Shown: piece by piece, positions 54,033 to 63,831 of the stretch | Position numbering within the stretch: the first letter of the stretch is position 1 | How the letters are laid out: each line of letters begins with the position of its first letter | Assembly: GCF_000213575.1 (NCBI RefSeq) | Contig: NZ_GL892004.1 | Location: forward strand, 765,346-829,345 | Source of the DNA: Dysgonomonas mossii DSM 22836 | GTDB lineage: Bacteria > Bacteroidota > Bacteroidia > Bacteroidales > Dysgonomonadaceae | Direction of reading: 5' to 3' | Length of the DNA: 64,000 nucleotides | The notes under the pieces: generated by a model | What the model saw: the letters and a program-made list of their open reading frames with translations, nothing else | Database searches by the model: none | What the model was told of the DNA's origin: nothing | Program-made: the position numbers and the translations under genes

Positions 54033-55583
54033 ATGTTAGACTCATCTTTTAAAGAACAATTACGCTCGATATTCTCTGAACTGAAAAATCAGTATACATT
54101 AAATATTACTGCTTCCGACCAGCATGAATCCTATCGTGAACTTGTAGATCTTCTCGATGATGTGGCTTCTTGTTCCGATAATATTTCCTGTCAGATTAAT
54201 AAAGGTGAAGGGTTCGAGTTCTCTTTATTGAAAAATGGAGAAGATACACGTATTAAATTCAGGGGAATACCTAACGGACATGAGTTTACCTCTTTATTAT
54301 TGGCTATACTGAATAGTGACGGCAAGGGGAAGAACATCCCTGACGAATTTGTTGTAAGCAGAGTTAAAGCTCTTAGAGGGCCTATACATCTTACTACTTA
54401 TGTATCACTGACGTGTACCAATTGTCCTGATATTGTTCAGGCGCTTAATGTTATGACTACTCTCAACGCTGAAATATATCACGAGATGGTAGATGGAGCG
54501 ATAAATCAGGAAGAGGTTGATGCTCTTAAACTGCAAGGGGTTCCCGCTATATTTGCTGATGGTAAGTTGATTCATGTAGGTCGTGGTGAATTTGGTGAAT
54601 TGTTATCCAAATTGGAAGATCAGTATGGTAGTAGAGAGGTGGCAGATAATAATCCAACAGTCAGAGAGTATGATGTAGCTGTAATAGGCGGAGGTCCCGC
54701 AGGAGTTGCCGCATCTATTTATTCGGCTCGTAAAGGTTTAAAGGTGGCCTTGTTGGCTGAACGCATAGGAGGACAAGTAAAGGAAACAGTAGGAATAGAA
54801 AATCTGATTTCTGTTACCAAGACAACAGGTGAAGAGCTGTCGAACAACCTCAAAGTACACTTACAGGATTATCCTGTCGATATACTCGAGCATCGAAAGG
54901 TAGAGAAAGTAGAGTTGATTGATGGTAAAAAATCAATATCCGTTGTAGGCGGAGAAAAGATAATTACTACCGCTGTGATAATAGCTACAGGCGCCAGTTG
55001 GAGAAAACTCAATGTACCCGGCGAATCGGATTATATAGGAAAAGGAGTCGCTTTTTGTCCTCACTGCGATGGGCCATTTTATAAAGGTAAAGACGTGGCT
55101 GTTGTAGGCGGAGGAAATTCGGGAGTAGAGGCTGCAATAGATCTTGCGGGTATTTGTACTAAAGTAACTCTATTTGAATATGCAGAAGAACTTAAGGCTG
55201 ATAAGATTTTACAAGAAAAAGCAAGAAGCCTCCCTAATGTAGAGATCATACTGAATACCCAGACAACAGAGGTGATCGGTGACGAGAAGGTTACCGGAAT
55301 AAAAGTGAAAGACCGTACTACCGGTGAAGAGCGTATCGTCAATCTAAACGGCATTTTTGTACAAATCGGATTGGCTCCTAACAGTTCTGTTTTTAAAGAT
55401 CTGGTCGATGTAAATCGTTTTGGAGAAATAGCCATCGATACTCATTGCCGTACGAGTATACCCGGTGTTTATGCAGCCGGAGATGTCACAACTGTGCCTT
55501 TTAAGCAAATTATAATAGCAATGGGCGAAGGTGCAAAGGCTTCTCTTTCGGCATTTGAAGACCGTATGCGGGGAGTTATTTGA
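54033..55583 (+). CDS. ahpF: Alkyl hydroperoxide reductase subunit F
   Basis: A 516-residue flavoprotein disulfide reductase. The N-terminal tandem thioredoxin-fold domain has CTNC (Cys128, Cys131); FAD motif GGGPAG is near 215-220, the reactive dithiol CPHC is at 342-345, NAD(P)H motif GGGNSG follows, and the C-terminal AAGDVTTVPFKQI is present. It transfers electrons from NADH to AhpC. The ATG at 54033 is preferred, as the longer frame starting at 53976 would begin inside the terminator hairpin. Confidence 0.96.
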   Translation: MLDSSFKEQLRSIFSELKNQYTLNITASDQHESYRELVDLLDDVASCSDNISCQINKGEGFEFSLLKNGEDTRIKFRGIPNGHEFTSLLLAILNSDGKGKNIPDEFVVSRVKALRGPIHLTTYVSLTCTNCPDIVQALNVMTTLNAEIYHEMVDGAINQEEVDALKLQGVPAIFADGKLIHVGRGEFGELLSKLEDQYGSREVADNNPTVREYDVAVIGGGPAGVAASIYSARKGLKVALLAERIGGQVKETVGIENLISVTKTTGEELSNNLKVHLQDYPVDILEHRKVEKVELIDGKKSISVVGGEKIITTAVIIATGASWRKLNVPGESDYIGKGVAFCPHCDGPFYKGKDVAVVGGGNSGVEAAIDLAGICTKVTLFEYAEELKADKILQEKARSLPNVEIILNTQTTEVIGDEKVTGIKVKDRTTGEERIVNLNGIFVQIGLAPNSSVFKDLVDVNRFGEIAIDTHCRTSIPGVYAAGDVTTVPFKQIIIAMGEGAKASLSAFEDRMRGVI

Positions 55584-55774
55584 TATAAGAATAGCGTATT
55601 TTCGTCTGCATGACGAGATATTGAAGAAGGAAAAATTACAGGTATATGTTACTTGTAATTTTTTTTGTCTGTAAATGTATGAATTAAAAAATACGATAAA
55701 ACTTTATCTTCAAGTTTCGAATAATTCCATGCAATCTTTTTACCTTTACTTGTGTTTAGTAGTGTTTATAAAAT

Positions 55775-56755
55775 ATGGACTTCAGAACAAAAATAGAAAT
55801 TCCAACACCAGACTTTAAGATATCTCATAAGAGTCATATTGTGATATTTGGCTCTTGTTTTGCCGAGAATATGGGTAAACTGTTTGTGGAAAATAAATTC
55901 AATGTAAATCTCAATCCTTTCGGGATTCTCTACAACCCTTTATCTATTAGTCAGGCTTTGAGGCTGCTTATCGATGAAAAGAAGTTTACTGAGAAAGATA
56001 TTTTTGAATACAAAGGACTTTATCAAAGTTTTTGGCACCATGGATCTTTTTCTGATGTAGATAAGGGTAAATGCCTGCAAGGGATAAACCTCAGTTTGAG
56101 GAATGCATCAAAGGATATTCGCAAGGCCGATGTCCTTTTTGTTACATTTGGAACAGCGTATGTCTTTCAGTCTTTGAAAGAGAATATGGTAGTCGGGAAT
56201 TGCCATAAACTGCCTGCTACGGAATTCGAACGTTTTCGTCTTTCTGTTACAGATATTGTAGCAGAGTGGGAAGGTTTGGTAAAGGATTTGAGAAAAATAA
56301 ATCCATCGTTGCGAATAGTGTTCACGGTGAGTCCTGTTCGTCACCTCAAAGATGGAGCTCACGATAATCAGTTGAGCAAATCTACTCTGCTTTTGGCTGT
56401 AGATAAAATATGTAGCATGGTAGAAGGTTTGTACTACTTCCCTTCTTATGAAATTGTTTTGGATGAATTACGTGATTATCGATTCTATGATGAAGACATG
56501 ACTCATCCGAATCAGATAGCCATTAAATATATCTGGCAACGATTGTCAGAGACATATTTTGATGAAGAAGCTCCTCCGATAATAAAAGAATGGCAGAAAA
56601 TATATCAGGCTCTAAATCATAGGCCTATAAATAACCAAAGTGATGATTATAAGCATTTTTTAAGGCAAACTTTGTTAAAGTTGAAAGCCTTCAATAAGAA
56701 ATATCCATACATTTGTTGCGAACAAGAAATTGTGGATTTGGAAAACAGATCTTAA
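55775..56755 (+). CDS. GSCFA domain protein
   Basis: A 326-residue protein. VIFGSCFAENMG (residues 27-38) is the motif that gives the family its name. Further features: LNPFGILYNPLSI, YKGLYQSFWHHGSFSD and DMTHPNQIAIKYIW, whose last His resembles the catalytic block of SGNH hydrolases. GSCFA proteins are thus probably esterases or acyl hydrolases. The gene is 12 bases before the murF-alr fusion, and in Bacteroidales this pairing suggests a link to the cell wall. Confidence 0.85.
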   Translation: MDFRTKIEIPTPDFKISHKSHIVIFGSCFAENMGKLFVENKFNVNLNPFGILYNPLSISQALRLLIDEKKFTEKDIFEYKGLYQSFWHHGSFSDVDKGKCLQGINLSLRNASKDIRKADVLFVTFGTAYVFQSLKENMVVGNCHKLPATEFERFRLSVTDIVAEWEGLVKDLRKINPSLRIVFTVSPVRHLKDGAHDNQLSKSTLLLAVDKICSMVEGLYYFPSYEIVLDELRDYRFYDEDMTHPNQIAIKYIWQRLSETYFDEEAPPIIKEWQKIYQALNHRPINNQSDDYKHFLRQTLLKLKAFNKKYPYICCEQEIVDLENRS

Positions 56756-56767
56756 TTAAAAAGAAGA

Positions 56768-59239
56768 ATGAAATATTCTATACATCAAGTAGCTAAGATA
56801 ATTGATGCTATGCCAACCGATCTGAACGAAACTGCTATTAGTATTTTACTTACTGACAGCCGTCAGGTCTTTTTCCCCGACGAAACATTATTCTTTGCCC
56901 TTAAGACTAAGAATAATGATGGACATCGGTATATCTCCGAGCTTTATGAGCTGGGCGTTCGCAATTTTGTAGTATCTGATTTACAACCCGAGTGGGAAGA
57001 ATATGAAGATGCAAACTTTCTTGTAGTGGTACATACGCTATTTGCTCTTCAACGTCTAGCTGCATATCATCGCAATCAGTTTAATGTGCCTGTTATTGGT
57101 ATTACAGGTAGTAACGGCAAAACGGTGGTGAAGGAATGGCTTTACCAAGTGCTTCATCATGATTTTAATATTACGCATTCTCCACGAAGCTATAATTCTC
57201 AAATAGGTGTTCCTCTTTCTGTTTGGCAGATGAATAGCCATACACAATTGGGCGTATTCGAGGCAGGGGTATCTCAACCTGAGGAGATGGCAAAGCTCGA
57301 GGCGATTATAAATCCTACTATTGGTATATTTACCAATATCGGACAAGCCCATCAGGAAGGGTTCAAGTCTATGAAACAAAAATGTCTCGAAAAGCTGGAA
57401 CTTTTTATAAATTGTGATGTCATTATTTGTGAAGAAGAGAATGAGCTTGTCGACGAATGCATGGAGATAGCTTGCCTTTCTCATAAACGTCTGACATGGT
57501 CTCGTAAAGGGTCTAATAAAAGCCCATTGCATATAATGAAAGTTGAAAAACTAGGAAATTCTACAACCATTCATTATTCTATTTTGGGAATGGCCTCTCA
57601 GTTTACGATTCCTTTTGCTGATAATGCCGCTATCGAAAATGCGATTCAGGTATTGGCTACTGCCATTTATTTGCACTTACCCTTACCCGATATTAATCAA
57701 CGTATGGCTGATCTCGAGCCGGTTGCAATGCGTCTTGATGTACGCCAGGGGAAAAATAATACAATACTGATAAATGATACATACAATTCTGATATAAACT
57801 CTTTGGGAATTGCTCTTGACTTTCTGGCTCAAAGAGCAACGGATAGCCAAAAGCGAAAGGTGCTTATCATATCCGATATTCCACAGTCGGGGTTAATCCC
57901 TAAAGAACTGTATTATTTGGCATCTAATCTGGTGTTGAATAAAAAAATAGATGTACTTATCGGCATCGGTAAAGAAATCTCTACATATAAGGATTTGTTT
58001 AAGAATGACGAAATGCATTTCTTCAACACGACCAATGACTTTATCCATTCGAATATATGGAGCGATTTTCATGATATGTTTATTTTACTCAAAGGGGCAC
58101 GTAGTTTCTCATTTGAGAGTATAAATAAACTGTTGGAAGTGAAAACGCACGAAACAGTGCTCGATATAGATTTAGATGCAATCGTTCATAATTATAACTT
58201 TTATAGATCAAGGCTGAATCCTAAAACCAAAATGGTATGTATGGTTAAGGCTGATGGTTATGGTACAGGAGCAACAGAGGTAGCAAAAACATTGCAGTAT
58301 CATAAGTGTGATTACCTGGCTGTAGCTGTAGCCGAAGAAGGTGTGTTCCTGAGAAAACAAGGTATAAAAGTTCCTATTATTGTTCTCAATTCGGAAGTAG
58401 GGGGATTTGAAGAATTGGCGATGTATGCTCTCGAACCCGAAGTGTATAACTTCAGAATATTGGATGCTTTTATAAAGGAAGCCAAATTGCAGGGAATTAC
58501 AAATTATCCGATACATATCAAAATAGATACAGGGATGCATCGGTTGGGATTTACAGAAGAAGATATTCCGGAATTGATGGAGCGCATTAAGTCACAAACA
58601 GGAGTGCGTATCCAATCTGTTTTCTCTCATTTAGCGGCAAGTGAAAGTTGGAACTTTGATAATTTTACAGTTGATCAGATCAAAACCTTTAAGAAAATAA
58701 CGAAAGAAATAGAGAAGAACTGCCACTATCAGGTAATGAAACATATCCTTAATTCGGCTGGGATAGAGCGTTTCCCTAACGAGCAAATGGATATGGTGAG
58801 GCTGGGTATAAGTCTTTATGGAGTAAGTGCAAGTGGTTTGAACGGACTTCGTAACGTTTGTACCTTGAAGACCACCATTCTACAAATCAAAGATATCAAG
58901 GCCGGAGAAACTGTTGGTTATGGACGTAAAGGCCATTTCGATAAAGATGCTACAATAGCTACTATCCGTATTGGATATGCCGACGGACTTAGTCGTCAGT
59001 TTGGCAACGGGGTTGGTAAGGTGTTGGTGAATGGACACATGGTTCCTATCGTTGGAAATATTTGTATGGATCTATCAATGATCGATGTTACCGGAATAGA
59101 GGTGAAAGAAGGAGACTCGGTAGTCATCTTTGGAGAAAACCCATCCGTAGTAGATTTGGCTAAAGAAATAAATACAATCCCTTACGAAGTACTAACGTCT
59201 ATCTCTAGTAGGGTGAAACACATTTATTACAAGGAATAA
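56768..59239 (+). CDS. Bifunctional MurF ligase - alanine racemase
   Basis: An 823-residue fusion. N-terminal half is MurF-like (UDP-MurNAc-tripeptide:D-Ala-D-Ala ligase) with ATP loop GITGSNGKTVVKEW near 113 and IFTNIGQAHQEGF; the second half, starting around residue 455 with DLDAIVHNYNFYR, is alanine racemase: MVKADGYG holds the PLP Lys near 492, HLAAS and VGYGRKG (catalytic Tyr near 717) follow. The protein links supply of D-Ala to its addition to the muropeptide precursor in the cytoplasm. Both halves look complete. Such a fusion is known in Bacteroidota. It follows the GSCFA gene closely. Confidence 0.93.
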   Translation: MKYSIHQVAKIIDAMPTDLNETAISILLTDSRQVFFPDETLFFALKTKNNDGHRYISELYELGVRNFVVSDLQPEWEEYEDANFLVVVHTLFALQRLAAYHRNQFNVPVIGITGSNGKTVVKEWLYQVLHHDFNITHSPRSYNSQIGVPLSVWQMNSHTQLGVFEAGVSQPEEMAKLEAIINPTIGIFTNIGQAHQEGFKSMKQKCLEKLELFINCDVIICEEENELVDECMEIACLSHKRLTWSRKGSNKSPLHIMKVEKLGNSTTIHYSILGMASQFTIPFADNAAIENAIQVLATAIYLHLPLPDINQRMADLEPVAMRLDVRQGKNNTILINDTYNSDINSLGIALDFLAQRATDSQKRKVLIISDIPQSGLIPKELYYLASNLVLNKKIDVLIGIGKEISTYKDLFKNDEMHFFNTTNDFIHSNIWSDFHDMFILLKGARSFSFESINKLLEVKTHETVLDIDLDAIVHNYNFYRSRLNPKTKMVCMVKADGYGTGATEVAKTLQYHKCDYLAVAVAEEGVFLRKQGIKVPIIVLNSEVGGFEELAMYALEPEVYNFRILDAFIKEAKLQGITNYPIHIKIDTGMHRLGFTEEDIPELMERIKSQTGVRIQSVFSHLAASESWNFDNFTVDQIKTFKKITKEIEKNCHYQVMKHILNSAGIERFPNEQMDMVRLGISLYGVSASGLNGLRNVCTLKTTILQIKDIKAGETVGYGRKGHFDKDATIATIRIGYADGLSRQFGNGVGKVLVNGHMVPIVGNICMDLSMIDVTGIEVKEGDSVVIFGENPSVVDLAKEINTIPYEVLTSISSRVKHIYYKE

Positions 59240-59380
59240 GTTTCGTTAAGCATATAGCAATTGATGAAAAATAATGATGTATTTGTTCCATTGTAAAAAA
59301 CTCCATATTACTCTTTTTACTCTGTGGTTTAACAAAAAAAGATAAGAGCGAATGTGACAACAATCCCTTTTTATAACTTA

Positions 59381-59417
59381 TAATAATAGAGGCTGCATTT
59401 TGCAGCCTTTATTATTA
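59381..59417. terminator. Bidirectional terminator between murF-alr and the permease gene
   Basis: AGGCTGCA TTT TGCAGCCT core stem extended by TAATAAT/ATTATTA. Confidence 0.8.
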
Positions 59418-59435
59418 TATATATGTAATTGTTTA

Positions 59436-60746
59436 TTACTCTTTAAACATTTCATCAAAATCTACAACCTGCTTGCCCGGCAATACTTGATTAAGTACAA
59501 CCCCAATTATAGAAGCCAGCGCCATTCCTTCCAACGAAAATACTTTGCCGATATGTATTGCTGCTCCCCCGATACCAATAACAAGGATAACGGAAGATAT
59601 AATAAGGTTGCGCTTACGGCTAAAGTCTACTTTGTTTTCCACAAGCATGCGTAGCCCGCTGGAGGCTATTATACCAAACAAGAGGATGGAAACACCACCC
59701 ATTACCGGAGTAGGTATAGTAGATAGTAAAGCGGATATCTTACCACAGAAACCAAACATAATAGCAAAGATTGCTGCACCTACAAACAAATAGATACTGA
59801 AAGCGCGAGTTATCGCTAATACTCCGATATTTTCTCCATAAGTAGTGTTCGGCGGTCCTCCTAATGTAGCTGCTATCATAGTGGCAACCCCGTCACCGAG
59901 CATAGAACGATCTAGTCCCGGGTCTTTGATCAGGTCTTTGCTAACCACTTTACTCAAAACAAGCTGATGCCCGATATGCTCAGCGATAGGAACTATAGCA
60001 ACAGGAACCATCATTAAGAATACTCTCCATGTGAAAGAAGGTGTATAATGAACAAATGGAATAGCGAAAGACGGCATTTCTATCCAGTTTGCTTCAATTA
60101 CGTGTTGCACATCTACAACTCCTAAGATAATAGAAAATACATACCCGCCAATTATACCTACCAGTACAGGAATAACACTAAGGAATCCGCGTGTGAAAAT
60201 GGCAGTAAGAATTGTTATGGTAAGAGTTACTAAACCGATGAGGACATATGTAAGGTCATAATCTCCTGCAGGATTATTGGTGGCCATGTTAACGGCTGTA
60301 GCCGCAAGTCCAAGTCCGATGACCATAATTACAGGTCCTACGACTACCGGAGGAAGCAACTTCATCAGCCACTGTGTACCGGCTCTGTTTATAATCAGTG
60401 CAACTACCGAATAGGTAACCCCCACAAGGAAACTACCCACAAGGAAACTACCCATACCTACACCCGACGAAGGATCGAGTTCCAGAGCTTTCACAGCTAT
60501 AATGGGATTGATAAAAGCAAATGATGATCCCAGATAAGAAGGGACTTTGCCTTTTGTGATGGCTATAAATACCAATGTGCCGATACCACTCGAGATAAGA
60601 GCCACTGCAGGACTCATGCCTGTGAGAGCAGGAACAAGCACGGTTGCTCCGAACATGGCAAATAGATGTTGGATACTCAATAATAGCCATTGGGCGGGTT
60701 TAGGCTTTTCTGAAATACCTAAAACAATTTTCTTTTCTTCTTTCAT
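59436..60746 (-). CDS. Uracil/xanthine permease (NCS2 family)
   Basis: A 436-residue membrane protein with about 13-14 helices. It has AQWLLLSIQHLFAMFGATVLVP, SYLGSSFAFINPI and GGPPNTTYGENIGVLAITR, the marks of UraA-like NCS2 transporters that take up uracil or xanthine with protons. Start 60746 (MKEEKK) is preferred; the frame also allows an upstream ATG at 60776 close to a leader hairpin. The sequence GSFLVGSFLVG comes from an exact tandem 15-bp duplication at about 60422-60451. Confidence 0.88.
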   Translation of the reverse strand: MKEEKKIVLGISEKPKPAQWLLLSIQHLFAMFGATVLVPALTGMSPAVALISSGIGTLVFIAITKGKVPSYLGSSFAFINPIIAVKALELDPSSGVGMGSFLVGSFLVGVTYSVVALIINRAGTQWLMKLLPPVVVGPVIMVIGLGLAATAVNMATNNPAGDYDLTYVLIGLVTLTITILTAIFTRGFLSVIPVLVGIIGGYVFSIILGVVDVQHVIEANWIEMPSFAIPFVHYTPSFTWRVFLMMVPVAIVPIAEHIGHQLVLSKVVSKDLIKDPGLDRSMLGDGVATMIAATLGGPPNTTYGENIGVLAITRAFSIYLFVGAAIFAIMFGFCGKISALLSTIPTPVMGGVSILLFGIIASSGLRMLVENKVDFSRKRNLIISSVILVIGIGGAAIHIGKVFSLEGMALASIIGVVLNQVLPGKQVVDFDEMFKE

Positions 60747-60778
60747 TTTTGAGCGTTTGATATTTGTCTGTTGCACAT

Positions 60779-60809
60779 AAAAAAAGCCGAGAACGAAATG
60801 TCCGGCTTT
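60779..60809 (-). terminator. Terminator or attenuator upstream of the permease gene
   Basis: On the minus strand AAAGCCG ... CGGCTTT stem followed by seven T. It may end the acyl-CoA synthetase transcript or act as an attenuator of the permease gene, whose start is 33 bases further on. Confidence 0.7.
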
Positions 60810-60992
60810 ATATTTTATATTTACTATTTATTCAAAATTCTTCGTTTTCATACCTATAGATTTTGTCGGCAATAAAGGTAGTATATTTCTGAAAAATAAT
60901 GAAATACTTCATAAAAAGATTTTTCAAAAAAAAGCAATACCAGCCAAGATATACTTTTGCCGATACTGCTTCTTCACTATAAATAATCAATG

Positions 60993-63050
60993 CTATTTTT
61001 CTATTCTGATCCTTGCATCCACGGCTATAACTCTTTCTTCGTTAGCCAAAAGTGGGTTGATGTCCATTTCTTTTATTTCAGGAGCAAACCGAAGCATGAT
61101 CGATAAGCGTACAATGATTTCTACAAATAACTTTTCGTTTAAGCCTTTTTGTCCACGTGTGCCCTTTATTATTTTATATGCTTTTAGTGATTGTACCATC
61201 GAAGAAGCTTCATCAAAACTTAAAGGTGCAAGACCCGATGCTACGTCTTTCAGTATTTCTACAAAAATTCCACCCAGTCCACACAAAACAATGTGACCGT
61301 ATGTAGGTTCATATTTTGCCCCGATAAAGAGTTCTTGTCCCGATAGCATCGGTTGTACCATGACGGCTGTGGTATCGGTGATTTTCATCAAACGGTCAAA
61401 TTCGATTGATAAATGGTTTGCCGAATGTATATTTAATACAACACCTCCTACATCCGATTTATGAATAGGACCTACGCACTTTGCTACAATCGGGTATCCG
61501 ATTTTGTCGGCAAAAACGATAGCTTCATCTCTGTTGGCTGTCACTATTTCTTGTACTTGTGGAATACCTGCGGCGTCAAATAATTGCTTAACCGTTTCAC
61601 TATCTATATATCCGTCAGCAGAGTTGCTGATAATAGTTCTTATGCGGGGTATATCAACAGATATATCTTCTATTTTGCCCACCGATGGGGGTGTCCAGGA
61701 GACAACTTTAGAGAGGGCATTTGCTAAGGCATACTCATCTGTAAAATTGACATGCCCTTTCTTTACAAAGGTCTCCATTTCTTCCGATGCTGCTATCACC
61801 GATGGCAATATCGGGTATATAGGTAGTTTGCTGGTTTTTATTTTTTTATCCAGCATGTTGTAGGCCTCAGCCACATTGCTTACACCGGGGTTTCCGTATA
61901 TAACGGCTATCCCATTTATTTCTTTAAAGTATGTTTCGCAAAAATCGATGCATGTAGCCATGTGTTCACCCGTTCCTGTTCCTATAATATCTATAGGATT
62001 AGATACTGCGGCTCCCGGAAGGAGATGCTTCTTTAGTTCGGCAGCCAAGTCTTTATCCAATTCAGGAACATCGATATTCCCTTTTGATAGAGCGTCTGTT
62101 AATATTACGGCAGGACCACCTGCTTGAGTAATTATAGCCAGATTTCGTCCGTTTATTTTCTTTAATGTCAATACTGCTGCAACATTCGCAAGTTCTTCGC
62201 GCGAGTAGCAGCGTATAATTCCCGCTTTTCTGAACAGGGCTTCAACGGCAGAGTCGGAACTCGCTATTGCTCCCGTATGAGAAGATGCTGCACGACTGCC
62301 CGATGTGGAGCTACCCGATTTTATAGCAGCTATTTTACACCCCTTATTGATGAGGGAAGACGAATGAAGAAGAAACCTATCGGGGTTACTAATTTTTTCT
62401 AAATAGAGAAGTTTTATTTTAGGACTGGTTTCCGGATCAAATTCTTTATCCAAATATTCCAATATATCTTCAATTCCTATCTGAGCGGCATTCCCAATTG
62501 ACCATGCTGAGTTAAATCTCAGTCCAATACGCATGGCAGATTCTATGATATAAGTAATTGTTCCTCCCGAACTGGAGATTATATCTACTCCATTCGTATC
62601 GAGGCTCGGTATAGGACGAGTGAAAATGCTTTGATGATTCGTATTAAAGAAACCTGAACAATTAGGGCCGATCATGATAGCTCCGGCTTTGTTTACGATT
62701 TCTATAAGTTGTTTTTCTCTGATAGCACCCTCTTCAGACTCTTCACTAAATCCGGCCGAAAATACAATAAAAGCTTTCACTCCTTTTTTATTTGCCAAAT
62801 AGTCTACAGTCTCTATGCATTGGTTGGCAGGTATAGATATAATAGCAAGATCAGCTTGAGGGATATCTTCAACTTTGGTATAGGCTTTAATGCCTTGTAT
62901 TATGCCTCCTTTCGAATTTACAATATATAGCTCTTTTTCGAATGTTCCATTTATAATATTATGCAAAACACTCCCTCCCGGTTTCAAAATGTTATCAGAA
63001 GCGCCGACTATGACAATGCTTTTGGGGTTTATTAATTGGTTATAAGACAT
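60993..63050 (-). CDS. Acyl-CoA (acetyl-CoA) synthetase, ADP-forming
   Basis: A 685-residue fused enzyme. Residues 1-130 are a CoA-binding domain (PKSIVIVGASDNILKPGG), then succinyl-CoA ligase-like parts with the phosphohistidine in SSHTGAIASSD near 256, and a C-terminal ATP-grasp domain (about 470-683: YPIVAKCVGPIHKSDVGGV). The alpha and beta parts in one chain match NDP-forming acetate/acyl-CoA synthetases, which make ATP and acetate or other acids from acyl-CoA. It adds a second acetate route beside pta-ackA. The start at 63050 is MSYNQLINPKS; a longer frame from 63080 adds 10 residues. Confidence 0.9.
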   Translation of the reverse strand: MSYNQLINPKSIVIVGASDNILKPGGSVLHNIINGTFEKELYIVNSKGGIIQGIKAYTKVEDIPQADLAIISIPANQCIETVDYLANKKGVKAFIVFSAGFSEESEEGAIREKQLIEIVNKAGAIMIGPNCSGFFNTNHQSIFTRPIPSLDTNGVDIISSSGGTITYIIESAMRIGLRFNSAWSIGNAAQIGIEDILEYLDKEFDPETSPKIKLLYLEKISNPDRFLLHSSSLINKGCKIAAIKSGSSTSGSRAASSHTGAIASSDSAVEALFRKAGIIRCYSREELANVAAVLTLKKINGRNLAIITQAGGPAVILTDALSKGNIDVPELDKDLAAELKKHLLPGAAVSNPIDIIGTGTGEHMATCIDFCETYFKEINGIAVIYGNPGVSNVAEAYNMLDKKIKTSKLPIYPILPSVIAASEEMETFVKKGHVNFTDEYALANALSKVVSWTPPSVGKIEDISVDIPRIRTIISNSADGYIDSETVKQLFDAAGIPQVQEIVTANRDEAIVFADKIGYPIVAKCVGPIHKSDVGGVVLNIHSANHLSIEFDRLMKITDTTAVMVQPMLSGQELFIGAKYEPTYGHIVLCGLGGIFVEILKDVASGLAPLSFDEASSMVQSLKAYKIIKGTRGQKGLNEKLFVEIIVRLSIMLRFAPEIKEMDINPLLANEERVIAVDARIRIEK

Positions 63051-63124
63051 AAAACTGGTTTTGAGTGTTATTTTGCACAAAAATAATGAAATAATATCAT
63101 AGCTAAGGAATCTATTTTTATAAT

Positions 63125-63140
63125 ATAAAACATGTTTTAT
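63125..63140. promoter_or_regulatory. Perfect 16-bp palindrome upstream of the acyl-CoA synthetase gene
   Basis: ATAAAACATGTTTTAT, 75 bases upstream of the ATG at 63050; it could be an operator. The 340 bases between it and the rRNA promoters show no gene. Confidence 0.35.
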
Positions 63141-63483
63141 TATAGTAGACCGCGCATGTCGGTTCTTAGGAGATATTTCTTATCCCTTATATATGGTTCA
63201 TTACCCTTTTATATATCTGTTTGAAATTTTATGATACGCCGGTTCGAAAATATTTAGGGAATCGATTTCTAAAATAAAAAAGTAACATTTAATCCTTTTA
63301 TTTATTCTTTTATTTCTATCGGCTAAGTCGGATTTTTGTAGTTTGGTATTTTCTTTAGTGGGTGCTTTTCCGATCGTTTCGCTTTTTTCCTATTTGTTTG
63401 ATTTGTGGGCTTAGATCGTTCTCCTCTTTCATTTGATGTTTTTTCTTCAAAAAATCATCAAGGAAAAATATGTTTAACAACAG

Positions 63484-63515
63484 TTTGCAAATAAGGTATA
63501 TAGGTATTAACTTTG
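63484..63515 (+). promoter_or_regulatory. rRNA operon promoter P1
   Basis: TTTG (63484-63487), 20 bases, TAACTTTG (63508-63515). First of two tandem consensus promoters. Confidence 0.7.
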
Positions 63516-63556
63516 TAGTTCTGCCAAAAAATATTTTAAAATTAATTGGTAAAAGA

Positions 63557-63588
63557 TTTGGAGTGTAAGGAAAAGGTTATTACTTTTG
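63557..63588 (+). promoter_or_regulatory. rRNA operon promoter P2
   Basis: TTTG (63557-63560), 20 bases, TACTTTTG (63581-63588). It is 73 bases downstream of P1 with the same spacing. The leader to 63831 has GATCTTTGAAATAATGACA, typical of Bacteroidales rrn leaders. Confidence 0.75.
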
Positions 63589-63831
63589 CACCCGCTTTAC
63601 CGATAGAGCCGGCGGGTTTTCGAGAGCGAGTTTTGGCAACAGACAAGATTTAGAGCTAGGGACTCGGACGGTGAAAAAGGGAAAAGCGATTAGAAAACGA
63701 TCTTTGAAATAATGACAACATATGAGTGTAGTACAATAGCACTTTGGTGCTAAGAAATATTATACCGTCAATTTACTTAATAAGTAAAAAGAGCAGGACA
63801 GGATCACGAAAGACTTAGAAAAAAAGAATAT

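Noticed and set aside
60747..60776. Longer start for the permease at 60776
   Set aside because: It would add ten polar residues and put the start right at the T run of the leader terminator.
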